From Streptomyces sp. F63 (GTDB lineage Bacteria; Actinomycetota; Actinomycetes; Streptomycetales; Streptomycetaceae), in NCBI RefSeq assembly GCF_018070345.1, contig NZ_JAGPXX010000009.1:145380-209379 (forward strand): 64,000 nt of DNA, given 5' to 3'. The notes beneath the pieces are model-generated. The model ran no database searches and was not told the origin of the DNA. It saw only the letters and a program-made list of their open reading frames with translations. Within the stretch, counting starts at the first letter, position 1, and each line of letters begins with the position of its first letter. Positions 53,036-61,907 of this stretch are shown one piece after another. Position numbers and translations under genes: made by a program.

Positions 53036-55549
53036 CTACTCGTGAGCGATCTCCTCCACGACCGTCGCGCCGAGCTCGCGGACGATCAACTCGTGTCCGG
53101 AGAGGGCCGAGTCGTCGAGGTCGGGATCATCGGCGGCCGGCATGTCGTCCTCCGGAGCCACCGGGGTACGCCGCGGCTCGGGCGCGGACTGCGAGGGGAC
53201 CGGAGCGGCCGCATCCGGCCGGGGCCGGGCCGGAGGCGCAGGCGAAGACGCCGGGCCCGGAGCGGGCGCCTGCGCGGCGGAGGGCTGGGCGGGGGCGGAC
53301 TGCCGCGGCGCGGACGGGGCTCCACCCCCGAAACCGCCTCCGCCCCCACCGCTCCCGCCACCGAAGCCGCTCCCGCCACCGAAGCCGCTTCCACCGCCGA
53401 AGCCGGACCCCGGCCCGGAGGCGGGCGGGGCCGAACCGCCACCACCGCCTCCCGTGGGGTCGACCACCGATTCGATCTTCCACTGCACATGGAGCGACTC
53501 GGCGAGCGCCTGCCGCAGGACGTCCTCGCTGCCGCCGCCGACGAAGCTGTCGCGGGCGCCCGCGTTGGAGAAGCCGATCTGCAGGGTCGTGCCGTCGAAG
53601 CCCATGACATGGGCGTTCTGGCTGAGCAGGATCCAGGTGAACCGGCGGCGGTTCTTGACCGCCTCGAGAATGTCCGGCCACATCTGCCGCACCTGCGCGG
53701 CGCCCTGCGCCGCCCCCGGCGCGGGAGCGGACGCGGCGGGGCCCGGAGCCGGTGCGGACTGCTGCGGCGCGGGAACTCCGGTACCGCCGGGCCCCGCGGC
53801 ACCGCCTCGCGACCCCTGGCCGGGCGTGGCGGCCGCGGGCCAGCCACCGGGACGGTGGCCCGCTCCCTCCGTACCCGGGGCCACGCCCCGCGCACCGTCC
53901 GCAGCGACACCCGGGCCGCCCGGGCCCGAGCCGGGCCAGGCGCCGGGCCGCTGCCCACCACCCGCGGCCGCACCCCCCTGGCCGGACGGGGCCCCGCCAC
54001 CCTGACCGGGCCAGGCGCCGGCCGGCCGCCGCTCCTCAGCGCCGCCGGCCCCCGGTCCCGCACCCGGAGCAGGGGCCGGGGCCGGGGCCGCTCCGCCCTG
54101 CTGCTCCCGGGGACCGCCCGGAGCGGTCGGCACTCCCTGCGCCCGGCCGTCCGCCCCGGAGGAAGCCGAAGCCGGCGCCGGAGCCGCCTGGCCGGGGGCC
54201 GCCTGGGCCAACTGCTCCTGGCCCGGAGCCTGCGGCTGCTGCCCGGCCCGGTTCGGCAGCGCGGCCCGGGCCGCGGCGGCCCCCGCCGGACCGGACGGGC
54301 CGCCGGCCGGGGCCGCGTAAGCGTCCGGGCCGGACTCCGGAGCCCGGCCCATGCCCGCTCCGCTTGCCCCCACGGCCGGCCCTGCCGCGAGGGCACCCCG
54401 TTCCAGCCGGTCCAGCCGGGCCTGGAAGGAGCGCTCGTCGTCGAAGGCGGCGGGCAGCAGGACGCGCGCGCAGATCAGTTCGAGCTGGAGCCGCGGGGAG
54501 GTGGCCCCGCGCATCTCGATGAGCCCGGTGTTCACCAGGTCCGCGGCCCGGCTCAGCTCGGCCGCGCCGAAGCGCTCGGCCTGCGCCCGCATCCGCTCCA
54601 GGACATCGGCGGGCGCGTCGATCAGCCCCTTGTCGGCGGCGTCCGGCACGGCGGCCAGGATCACCAGATCGCGCAGCCGCTCCAGCAGATCGGCGACGAA
54701 GCGGCGCGGGTCGTTGCCGCCCTCGATGACGCGGTCGGTGACCTCGAAGGCGGCGCTGCCGTCACCCGCCGCGAAGGCGTCCACGACGGCGTCGAGGAGC
54801 GAGCTGTCGGTGTAGCCGAGCAGGGCGGTGGCCATGGCGTACGTCACCCCGTCCTCGGCGGCGCCCGCGAGGAGCTGGTCCATCACCGACATCGAGTCCC
54901 GCACGGAGCCGGCCCCGGCCCGTACGACCAGCGGCAGCACGCCGTCCTCCACGGGAATGGCCTCGCGCTCGCAGACCTCGGCGAGGTAGTCCCGCAGGGT
55001 GCCGGGGGGCACCAGCCGGAACGGATAGTGGTGCGTCCGCGACCGGATCGTGCCGATGACCTTCTCGGGCTCCGTCGTCGCAAAGATGAACTTGAGATGC
55101 TCCGGCGGCTCCTCGACCACCTTCAGCAGGGCGTTGAAGCCCGCCGGGGTGACCATGTGCGCCTCGTCGATGATGTAGATCTTGTAACGACTGGAGGCGG
55201 GGCCGAAGAACGCCTTCTCGCGCAGGTCGCGGGCGTCGTCCACGCCTCCGTGCGAGGCGGCGTCGATCTCGATGACGTCGATCGAGCCGGGGCCGTTGCG
55301 GGCGAGATCACGGCAGGAGGGGCACTCACCGCAGGGCTGGGGCGTCGGCCCCTGCTCGCAGTTCAGGCAGCGGGCGAGGATCCGGGCACTGGTCGTCTTG
55401 CCGCAGCCGCGCGGTCCACTGAACAGATACGCGTGATTGACCCGGTTGTTCCGCAGCGCCTGCTGCAGCGGGTCGGTGACATGCGACTGCCCGATGACCT
55501 CCGCGAAGGTCTCGGGACGGTAGCGGCGGTAGAGCGCGAGGGACGACAC
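53036..55549 (-). CDS. dnaX: DNA polymerase III subunit gamma/tau
   Basis: An 837-residue clamp-loader subunit. SSLALYRRYRPETFAEVIGQ opens it; Walker A is SGPRGCGKTTSARIL, the zinc module CLNCEQ...CGECPSC, the Walker B region IYIIDEAHMV, and sensor FIFATTEPEKVIGTI. After residue about 370 a very long Pro/Ala/Gly/Gln linker leads to the tau-type C-domain (IWKILLSQNAHVM region) and an acidic end. No slippery frameshift site was seen, so only the long form is expected. GTG 55549 fits the family start and has no ribosome-binding site; a leaderless mRNA is possible. Confidence 0.95.
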   Translation of the reverse strand: MSSLALYRRYRPETFAEVIGQSHVTDPLQQALRNNRVNHAYLFSGPRGCGKTTSARILARCLNCEQGPTPQPCGECPSCRDLARNGPGSIDVIEIDAASHGGVDDARDLREKAFFGPASSRYKIYIIDEAHMVTPAGFNALLKVVEEPPEHLKFIFATTEPEKVIGTIRSRTHHYPFRLVPPGTLRDYLAEVCEREAIPVEDGVLPLVVRAGAGSVRDSMSVMDQLLAGAAEDGVTYAMATALLGYTDSSLLDAVVDAFAAGDGSAAFEVTDRVIEGGNDPRRFVADLLERLRDLVILAAVPDAADKGLIDAPADVLERMRAQAERFGAAELSRAADLVNTGLIEMRGATSPRLQLELICARVLLPAAFDDERSFQARLDRLERGALAAGPAVGASGAGMGRAPESGPDAYAAPAGGPSGPAGAAAARAALPNRAGQQPQAPGQEQLAQAAPGQAAPAPASASSGADGRAQGVPTAPGGPREQQGGAAPAPAPAPGAGPGAGGAEERRPAGAWPGQGGGAPSGQGGAAAGGGQRPGAWPGSGPGGPGVAADGARGVAPGTEGAGHRPGGWPAAATPGQGSRGGAAGPGGTGVPAPQQSAPAPGPAASAPAPGAAQGAAQVRQMWPDILEAVKNRRRFTWILLSQNAHVMGFDGTTLQIGFSNAGARDSFVGGGSEDVLRQALAESLHVQWKIESVVDPTGGGGGGSAPPASGPGSGFGGGSGFGGGSGFGGGSGGGGGGFGGGAPSAPRQSAPAQPSAAQAPAPGPASSPAPPARPRPDAAAPVPSQSAPEPRRTPVAPEDDMPAADDPDLDDSALSGHELIVRELGATVVEEIAHE
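53349..53402 (-). repeat. Three 18-bp repeats in dnaX (FGGGSG units)
   Basis: Copies at 53349-53366, 53367-53384 (identical) and 53385-53402 (diverged), each encoding one FGGGSG unit of the tau linker. Confidence 0.9.
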
Positions 55550-55684
55550 GCATACGACGATATCGGCCGCCACCGACAACCGGACCCACCCCGCCGATGA
55601 CCCCGCGCACAGGGCACCTGGCCTCCCGGCCGCCCCGCGGGGCCGCCCGGACGGGCCGGAGAGAAGACCCACCCGGGAACGTCA

Positions 55685-55780
55685 ACGCCCCCCACGCACC
55701 CGCCAGAGCCCACTTACCCTTGCTGCCTTCCGGCCCTGGGGGAGTTCGGTGAGATAGCGCCACGTGAGGGGCTGGTCCCC
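55685..55780 (-). ncRNA. ffs: Signal recognition particle RNA (small bacterial type)
   Basis: On the reverse strand the apical loop GGCCGGAAGGCAGCAAGGGT shows the SRP-RNA tetraloop and internal-loop signature. The base stem pairs GCCCC-TCACG (near 55772) with CGTG-GGGGGC (near 55687). It lies 135 bases upstream of dnaX on the same strand, its usual place in Streptomyces. Exact ends are approximate. Confidence 0.9.
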
Positions 55781-55918
55781 ACCCTAGCGGATCCCGGACG
55801 CCGATTCGAACCCGGCGGATGCCCGCCGGGCCGCCCTCTCACGGCTCCGGCCGGCCTCCACCGAGGGTCCCGGGTACGGGTTCGCTAGCACTGCCTCGCG
55901 TCTTGTATTGTTTGCGGC

Positions 55919-56003
55919 GGAGGATTCGCCTAGTGGCCTAGGGCGCACGCTTGGAAAGCGTGTTGGGGGCAACCCCTCACGAGTTCGAATCTCGTATCCT
56001 CCG
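55919..56003 (+). tRNA. tRNA-Ser (anticodon GGA)
   Basis: 85 nt with acceptor GGAGGAT/ATCCTCC, anticodon stem CACGC/GCGTG around TTGGAAA (anticodon GGA), long variable arm TTGGGGGCAACCCCTC and T loop GTTCGAATC. CCA not encoded. An integrase gene ends 79 bases downstream, so it is the attachment site of the element to its right. Confidence 0.97.
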
Positions 56004-56081
56004 CACCGCCCATCAGGGCAGACGGCAGGCCCCGACCGATCTTGGTCGGGGCCTTCGCCGTGCTCCGTCTCAGTTTCCGTC

Positions 56082-57332
56082 TCAGTCGGTTCCCTCGCCG
56101 CCGGCCGGGAGCTCCCAGAGCGCGTCACCGACCTGCCGCGCCACCTTCCGCAGCATCGGTCCAGTGATGTGCATGTAGCGGGCCCGCATCCGGGCCGCTC
56201 CCCCGGGCTCCCAGCCCATGATCGCGTCCACGACGACATCCGGGACGCCGAGGAGAAGCAGCACGGTGGCCGCCGTATGGCGAGCGTCGTGGAGACGGCC
56301 GTCCCGGACGCCCGCGGACCGCAGCAGCCGCTTCCAGACGTGATAGTCGGTGTTCGGGCTCAGCGGCCCACCAGCCGGCGAGGCGAACACATACCCCTTG
56401 TCCTGCCAGTCTGCCCCGGCCGCGAGACGTTCCCGCTCCTGCTCCTCCCGGTGGTGGCGGAGCAGCTTGATCAGCGGATCGGGCAGACCGACCGTGCGCC
56501 GACCGGCGCGGGACTTGGTGGACTTGTGCTCGCGCCGGATCTGCTCGCGCTGCGGGCAGTAGCCGGCCGCCGTCCTGCCGCAGGGATTCGCCCCGCAGCC
56601 GTGCCGGTACTTGGGCCGCAGCCGGTTCTTCCGGATCCGCACGTATCCCGCGTCCAGGTCGACGTCCTCCCAGTGCAACCCGAGCGCTTCGCCCTGCCGC
56701 AGCCCGAGCGCCAGGGCGACGACCCACCGCGCGCTGTTGCGGAGCTTGGAGGCTTCGAGCAGCAGACGCTGAACCTCCTCGATCGAGTACGGCTCGATGT
56801 CCTCCTCTTCCAGCCGGGGAGCCTTGGCGATCTCCCCGACGTTCCGCGCCACGTGTCCGCGCCGCACGGCCTCCCCGAGAGCGACCCGGATTGTGCGGTG
56901 GTGATGCGCCGTCCCGGCCGAGCTGCCGCTGTCCTGCATCCTCCGGTAGAAGCGCTCCAGGTGTTCCGGCTCCAGCCGGTCCAGCCGGTGCGCGCCGAGG
57001 CCCGGCACCAGGTGGACGCGGACGTCCACTTCGTAGCCGTCGTACGTGTTCTCGGACACGTACGGCTTGGCGATGTTCTCGACCCAGTGCTCAAGCCAGC
57101 TCTGCACCGTCCAGGCCTTGCCCGGCTTCCGGAGCTTCCTGGCGTCTCGCGCCCGCTCCATCTCCCGGACGGCCTTGGTGACTTCGGCTTTCGTCTTCCG
57201 TTCGATGTGCCGCCGGTCCGGCTTGCCGTCGTCGCGGACGCCGACCGTGACGCGGCCGTGCCACTTGCCGTCCTTGCCGAGGTAGATCGAAGACGCCCCG
57301 TTGGGTTGCCGTGTGCGCTTCTGCTCTGCCAT
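56082..57332 (-). CDS. int: Tyrosine site-specific integrase
   Basis: A 416-residue recombinase. N-terminal AP2-like arm-binding part (GASSIYLGKDGKWHGRVTVG), core-binding helices (VQSWLEHWVENIAKPYVSEN), and catalytic domain with Arg in ALGLRQGEALGLHW, HDARHTAATVLLLLG (His-x-x-Arg), and the Tyr in ARYMHITGPMLRKVA. A four-Cys-like insert (HGCGANPCGRTAAGYC) occurs mid-domain, as in many actinomycete AICE integrases. GGAGGAG directly precedes ATG 57332. It reads towards tRNA-Ser and follows the excisionase gene by 11 bases. Confidence 0.95.
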   Translation of the reverse strand: MAEQKRTRQPNGASSIYLGKDGKWHGRVTVGVRDDGKPDRRHIERKTKAEVTKAVREMERARDARKLRKPGKAWTVQSWLEHWVENIAKPYVSENTYDGYEVDVRVHLVPGLGAHRLDRLEPEHLERFYRRMQDSGSSAGTAHHHRTIRVALGEAVRRGHVARNVGEIAKAPRLEEEDIEPYSIEEVQRLLLEASKLRNSARWVVALALGLRQGEALGLHWEDVDLDAGYVRIRKNRLRPKYRHGCGANPCGRTAAGYCPQREQIRREHKSTKSRAGRRTVGLPDPLIKLLRHHREEQERERLAAGADWQDKGYVFASPAGGPLSPNTDYHVWKRLLRSAGVRDGRLHDARHTAATVLLLLGVPDVVVDAIMGWEPGGAARMRARYMHITGPMLRKVARQVGDALWELPAGGEGTD

Positions 57333-57343
57333 CTCTCCTCCCC

Positions 57344-57559
57344 CTACGCGGCCACGGCCGGGCGGCGCAGCTTGGCCACGTACGCCGGTACGGCATCGGC
57401 CGGAACCCGCCGGAGCCGCCCGACCGTCACGGACTCGATCTCGCCGGAGAGGACGAGCTTGAAGCACGTCGTACGCCCGATCCGCAGACGTCGCGCGGCT
57501 TCCTCGACGGTCAGCAGCACGAGGGTGGGATCAGCGGTTGAGGCTGTCTGTTCGGCCAT
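57344..57559 (-). CDS. xis: Excisionase (MerR-like small HTH)
   Basis: A 71-residue protein: LLTVEEAARRLRIGRTTCFKLVLSGEIESVTVGRLRRVPADAV is the excisionase-family helix-turn-helix followed by a wing. It should direct the integrase to excise the element. GGAAGGAG precedes ATG 57559 by ten bases. The start overlaps the stop of the upstream rep remnant (TGATG), the compact rep-xis-int order of pSAM2-like elements. Confidence 0.93.
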   Translation of the reverse strand: MAEQTASTADPTLVLLTVEEAARRLRIGRTTCFKLVLSGEIESVTVGRLRRVPADAVPAYVAKLRRPAVAA

Positions 57560-57786
57560 CAGGTCGGTTCTCCTTCCGTTCCGGGGGCGGGTGCGAGTGA
57601 GGCGGACAGCCACTCTTCGCCGGGGGTGAGACCGGTACCGGCGAAGACCCAGTGGGACAGGACGTGGGTGGTCTCCTCGTCCTGGCCGTCGTCGTCGGCG
57701 GGCCGCCGGTCGTCGGACAGGGCGGCAAGGGCCTGTGCGCGACGCCATTTGTAGCGGCGGGTCTTGGTGGAGAAGTGGGTCCTGAC
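57559..57786 (-). pseudogene. AICE replication initiator (RepSA-type) C-terminal remnant
   Basis: About 75 residues remain: THFSTKTRRYKWRRAQALAA and THVLSHWVFAGTGLTPGEEW LSASLA, the closing part of actinomycete RepSA proteins (usually HWVYAGTGYTPGEE). The front has been replaced by IS sequence from about 57787. The element can probably no longer replicate by itself. Confidence 0.8.
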
Positions 57787-57876
57787 AAGATTTTCGTGGG
57801 GGTGTTCGGGGGTCTTTCGGGTCATTGGTGTGGTGTTGGCTGTGGTGCAGGGTGGTGGTGTGTGATGTCTCGTTGA

Positions 57877-58518
57877 CGACGCTGTTGCCGCACCAACAAG
57901 CTGCGCTGGTTCCTGCACGAGATCGACCCCGAGCTGGTTGTCCCCTCGCGCGGCCTGCGGCGGCTGTGCGTCCTTGACGCCTTGGAAGCGGACCTCGCGG
58001 CCCGCAGCGGAGTCGTGCCGGAGATCGCGTTGGATCTGGTTCAGGACTGCCGGCGTCTGTCCATACGCATCAACGCGATGGAGGCCCAGCTGCGCCATCT
58101 GGTCCGCGAACTCGCTCCCAGCCTGCTGGAGGTGCCCGGCTGCGGGGTCTTGTCTGCGGCGATGATCCTCGGAGAGACGGCCGGCGCCACCCGCTTCAAG
58201 TCCAAGGACGCCTTCGCCCGGTTCAACGGCACCGCGCCGATCCCTGTCTGGTCCTCCAACACCGTACGTGTCCGGCTCAATCGAGGTGGCAACCGCACCA
58301 TCAACAACGCCCTGCACATGGCCGCGGTCACCCAAGTCCGCCGCGGCGGGCCCGGCGCCGACTACTACGCCAAGCAACTCGCCGCAGGCAAGACTGTCAA
58401 GGAAGCCCTTCGCCTGCTGCGGCGCCGCATCTCCGACCGGGTCTTTCGGGCCCTGCTGGTCGACGAGGCGGCACGCGCCTCCCACGGACCCATAACGGAT
58501 CTGCCGCAGGCGGCTTGA
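57877..58518 (+). mobile_element. IS110-family insertion sequence, truncated transposase
   Basis: The frame from 57877 encodes the C-terminal Transposase_20 domain (LVRELAPSLLEVPGCGVLSA, RFKSKDAFARFNGTAPIPVW, RLNRGGNRTINNALHMAAV, ADYYAKQLAAGKTVKEALRL) and stops at 58518. A stop at 57874-57876 precedes it and the N-terminal DEDD catalytic half is missing, so it is inactive. It abuts the rep remnant on the left. Confidence 0.88.
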
Positions 58519-58547
58519 CATAGAAGCATCGCCGAGCTCGACCGGCC

Positions 58548-59282
58548 ACACACGCGCTCGTAGCGTTCATCGACGAGCACCGGGACCGCTTCGGCGGGGT
58601 CGAGCCGATCTGCAGGACACTCACCGAGCACGACTGCAAGATCGCCCCTTCCACGTACTACGCCCACAAGAAACGCCTCGAAACGCCCTCCGCCCGTTCC
58701 GTGCGCGACGGAGAACTCAAGGAGCGGATCCACGAGGTCTACACGTCCAACTACCGTGTCTACGGCGCCCGGAAGATCTGGCGCGAGCTGAACCGCCAGG
58801 GGCATGCGGTGGCCCGCTGCACGGTCGAGCGCCTGATGCGCGAGCTCGGCATCGCCGGCGCGGTGCGCGGCAGACGCGTTATCACCACGATCCCTGGCGG
58901 ACAGGTCCAGCGGGCCCCCGACCTGGTCGACCGCGACTTCGTCGCCGTCGCTCCAAACCGGTGCTGGGTGGCGGACTTCACCCATGTGAAGACGTGGTCC
59001 GCGACCGTCTATGCCGCGTTCGTCGTGGACACCTTCTCCCGCCGGATCGTCGGCTGGTCCGCGGCCACCGTGAAGGAGACCGTCTTCGTGCTGGACGCCC
59101 TGGAGATGGCCGTCTGGCAACGCGACCGCGACAAACAGCCAGTCCAGCCGGGCGAGTTGATCCATCACTCGGACGCCGGGTCGCAATACACATCGTTCAA
59201 GCTTGCCGAGCACTTGGACGCTGCCGGCATCGCGGCGAGCATCGGATCCGTCGGTGACGCGTACGACAACGCCCTCACGGTG
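58548..59282 (+). mobile_element. IS3-family insertion sequence, truncated orfB
   Basis: Encodes the IS3 orfB product from VAFIDEHRDRFGGVEPICRT through YRVYGARKIWRELNRQG, VADFTHVKTW (first Asp) and LIHHSDAGSQYTSFKL (second Asp) to GSVGDAYDNAL, where it breaks. The third catalytic residue, a Glu that follows shortly after in the family, is lost. orfA is absent apart from a few codons. The break joins directly to the AIPR fragment. Confidence 0.9.
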
Positions 59283-60134
59283 CCCAGACGACCGGAGCAA
59301 TCGGCTCGGTCCCGGCAGGTGATATCGGCCAGGACAGCCATGTCCTCACCCGGTTCATTCGCTGCAACGACCCCGAGACTGTCAGGAGCATCGTCCGCTT
59401 CAACAATCGGCAGAACCCAACGCAGGCGTCGGATTTCCGCAGCAACGACGGCGTGCAGAGGCGGCTGGTCCGCGTTCCAGAAGTTGGGTGTCGTCGGCTA
59501 CAACGGCGGTCGGCGCGGTGGTGCCGAGGACGTCATCCGGCGCCCGGGAGAAAACCATCTCTCCGCCGAAATCGCGGCACAGGCTCTCGCCGCCTTCCAC
59601 GGAGAGTCTGGTGTGGCCTACCACGAGAAGAGCAAAATCTGGGAGCAGGACGCCATCTACAGCCGGGTCTTCCCCGAACGCATCACCGCCGAGCACATCG
59701 TGTTCGTTGCGAGCCTGCTGCGCGCCATCGAGATGGATAAGGCGAGGCTCGGCCGCATCGCGGCAGAAGCGCGGACCGAGGACGAAACCGAGCTGTTCGA
59801 TTGGTTCGGCCTACGGGGGTCGATCATGCTCGCTGCGGAAGCCATCGGGACCGCGAGAGAGACCCTCGTCGGAGAAGCCGTCAGCGACGCTTACCTTTTG
59901 CGGTTCAAGAAGAACCTCACCATGGCTGAGGCAGCCAAGGTCTGGGAACCCATTGTGGAGTCGTTGCTTGCGTTCGCCCCAGGCCAGCTGCAAGACCTCC
60001 TCGTGACATCGACCCTCCGGAACCGACAGGCGGTCGACACGGCACTGCGCAACTTCCGCTCGCAGGTAGTGGCAGCTCGCAAGCACAACCGATCAACCTA
60101 CGACGTCTTTGTGGACCAGGTGGTCTTTCGGTAG
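59283..60134 (+). pseudogene. AIPR-family abortive-infection phage-resistance gene, 5'-truncated and frameshifted
   Basis: In one frame VLTRFIRCNDPETVRSIVRF and NNRQNPTQASDFRSND give the AIPR core motif; about 59470 a two-base loss moves reading to FQKLGVVGYNGGRRGGAEDV, then HEKSKIWEQDAIYSRVFPE, FDWFGLRGSIMLAAEAIG and the stop at 60134. AIPR proteins are linked to phage exclusion by abortive infection. The N-terminal half is gone at the IS3 junction, so it is inactive, evidence that the element once carried a defence gene. Confidence 0.75.
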
Positions 60135-60204
60135 ACGAAGCGACACCTGCCAGCGCTCCTAGCCTCCGCCTCGCTCCCGCCGCACCACTGCTACGGTCGC
60201 GTGC

Positions 60205-61062
60205 ATGACGCTCTCGGTCTCCACGGGTCAGGCTGTTGATCTACGGGTGCAGCCGGTTGATGACGTTCTTGATCGCGTCGAGCGGTCTCTGCAGGTGTGC
60301 CTGCTCCCGGACACAGTGGTGCGCAAACGCCGATCTGTTGGAGCCAGGACGATCCGCGACACCTGGGTTCGGATCGAGCGGCGCGCGCTCGAAAAAATCC
60401 CCGATCAGGGATGGAACGGCACCGAAAGTGCCGCGCGTCTGGAGGGCATCGCCCAGCCTGAGTGGCACGGATGCGTGGTCTGGCGGGACACGGACGAGCC
60501 GACGATGTGGCGGGCCGACGAAACCGGACTCCTGCCAGGGGCTCCTGTCGGGAGCGCCATCTTGAGTGAGACTCCGGAGCTGTCGGACGACTGGTGGGAG
60601 GCGTTGAACGCATCGTTGGACGCTCTGGCGGCACAGGACACCGGGCGGATCGCCACACCGGACACCGTCGCCATCACCCAGGCCCTCGTCACCGAGTCCA
60701 TCCGCGGTGTCTTCTCGGACGACTTCGATACGACCGTGGAGCGGTGGGTGCCGGCCCACGCGGACCTGAACTGGGCGAACATGACCGCGCCGACATTCAG
60801 CCTCTTCGACTGGGAGGACTGGGGCAGCGCACCGTTGGGGCTGGACTCCGCCTCGTTGTGGGCGAGTTCGCTTGCTGTCCCGGCTCTGGCCGATCGCGTA
60901 TGGCACGAGCGGCGGTCCGACTTCGAGAGCCGGGACGGCAAGTTGATGACGTTGTTCGCCTGCTCGAAGATCCTCGGGCCGTACGCGCACCCAGAAGACC
61001 CTCGGCTGGAACCCGCCCGGCGCACGGCCGAACAGGTCATCAAGGAGCTTCAGACCGGCTGA
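60205..61062 (+). CDS. Aminoglycoside-phosphotransferase-like kinase
   Basis: A 285-residue protein of the APH/choline-kinase fold: catalytic loop HADLNWANM and metal motif FDWEDWGSAPLGLDSASLW. The N-terminal nucleotide lobe is less standard, with no obvious Gly-rich loop. The substrate is unknown; small-molecule or peptide phosphorylation are both possible. ATG 60205 lies 70 bases after the AIPR remnant. Its 3' end overlaps the convergent aldo/keto reductase gene by 13 bases. Confidence 0.8.
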   Translation: MTLSVSTGQAVDLRVQPVDDVLDRVERSLQVCLLPDTVVRKRRSVGARTIRDTWVRIERRALEKIPDQGWNGTESAARLEGIAQPEWHGCVVWRDTDEPTMWRADETGLLPGAPVGSAILSETPELSDDWWEALNASLDALAAQDTGRIATPDTVAITQALVTESIRGVFSDDFDTTVERWVPAHADLNWANMTAPTFSLFDWEDWGSAPLGLDSASLWASSLAVPALADRVWHERRSDFESRDGKLMTLFACSKILGPYAHPEDPRLEPARRTAEQVIKELQTG

Positions 61063-61907
61063 TCGCGCGAACGGTCTCGCAGGAGACTCCGGTACTCCTG
61101 GGTCGTTCGTTCGTCGACCTCGCCGACCAGGGCGCCGACGAGTTCGCCCAGATGGGCGGGCTCATCGGTGCCCACAGCCACAGTGCCGACCCTCGGCAGG
61201 TGATAGGCGGCTATGAACACCGCCTGCATGCGCGAGAGTTGACGGCTGTCACCGAGGAAGACACGGGGGTCGATCTTGGCCCACACCGGGTCGCTGGTGC
61301 TGCCGCCCAAGGGGCTCATGCCCCATACCTCGCTAGGGTCCAGGTCCCACGCCCTGATGAGGGCGTCCGCGGCATCCAGCGTTCTGACTCCGACGAGTAG
61401 GCCAGCGCGGACCATGAGGGTCGTCGGCCTCGGTACGGCCGGGCCGATCAGTCCCACCAGGGATGAGGGATTCCAGGACGCGATGCCCCAGGCGGCGCAC
61501 AGGCCGTTGCGCGTAGCGTCATCGAGGGCAGCGCACGCTTCTGTCAGCACCTCCTGGCCACGCGAGCCGGCCTCGCGGAGCGAGTGTTCCGGGTTGTGCA
61601 GGAACACCAGATCCGGCTCCTGCCCCAGGTCTCCAGCCGCCTGTTCCACGGCCGCGTGCAGGCGTACGGGGTCCAAGGAATGCTCCGCCCCGCCCGGTCC
61701 CGGAAAGTAGCCCACCTTCGTGGAGACGGTGAACCTCGGCAGCAGGTCTCCGGCCGTCCGCGCCAGGACCTGGTGCGAACGGAAGCCGAGGTAGTTGCTG
61801 CTGGTGTCGAGTGCTGTGACGCCGAGGTCGAGCGCCCCGGTCAGGAGCCGGCGTTCGTGACGAGACCGGTGTAGCCCGAGGACAACTCGGGGGTCAGCAC
61901 GGCGCAC
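61050..61907 (-). CDS. Aldo/keto reductase family protein
   Basis: A 285-residue protein. VVLGLHRSRHERRLLTGALD, LGVTALDTSSNYLGFRSHQ (active-site Asp and Tyr positions), FTVSTKVGYF (Lys) and LVFLHNPEHSL (His) outline the AKR barrel. It ends near AVGTDEPAHLGELVGAL. NADPH-dependent reduction is expected. GTG 61907 follows GGAGGAGGAG and lies 67 bases inside the JmjC gene, so its translation depends on that gene. Confidence 0.85.
   Translation of the reverse strand: MRRADPRVVLGLHRSRHERRLLTGALDLGVTALDTSSNYLGFRSHQVLARTAGDLLPRFTVSTKVGYFPGPGGAEHSLDPVRLHAAVEQAAGDLGQEPDLVFLHNPEHSLREAGSRGQEVLTEACAALDDATRNGLCAAWGIASWNPSSLVGLIGPAVPRPTTLMVRAGLLVGVRTLDAADALIRAWDLDPSEVWGMSPLGGSTSDPVWAKIDPRVFLGDSRQLSRMQAVFIAAYHLPRVGTVAVGTDEPAHLGELVGALVGEVDERTTQEYRSLLRDRSRDQPV

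Noticed and set aside
52988..55600. 870-codon forward frame opposite dnaX
   Set aside because: Mirror of dnaX with Arg/Gly/Pro noise; no motif.
58519..58547. IS110 and IS3 as one composite transposon
   Set aside because: Both are truncated in different parts and no flanking inverted repeats were found; nested or successive insertions plus deletions fit better.
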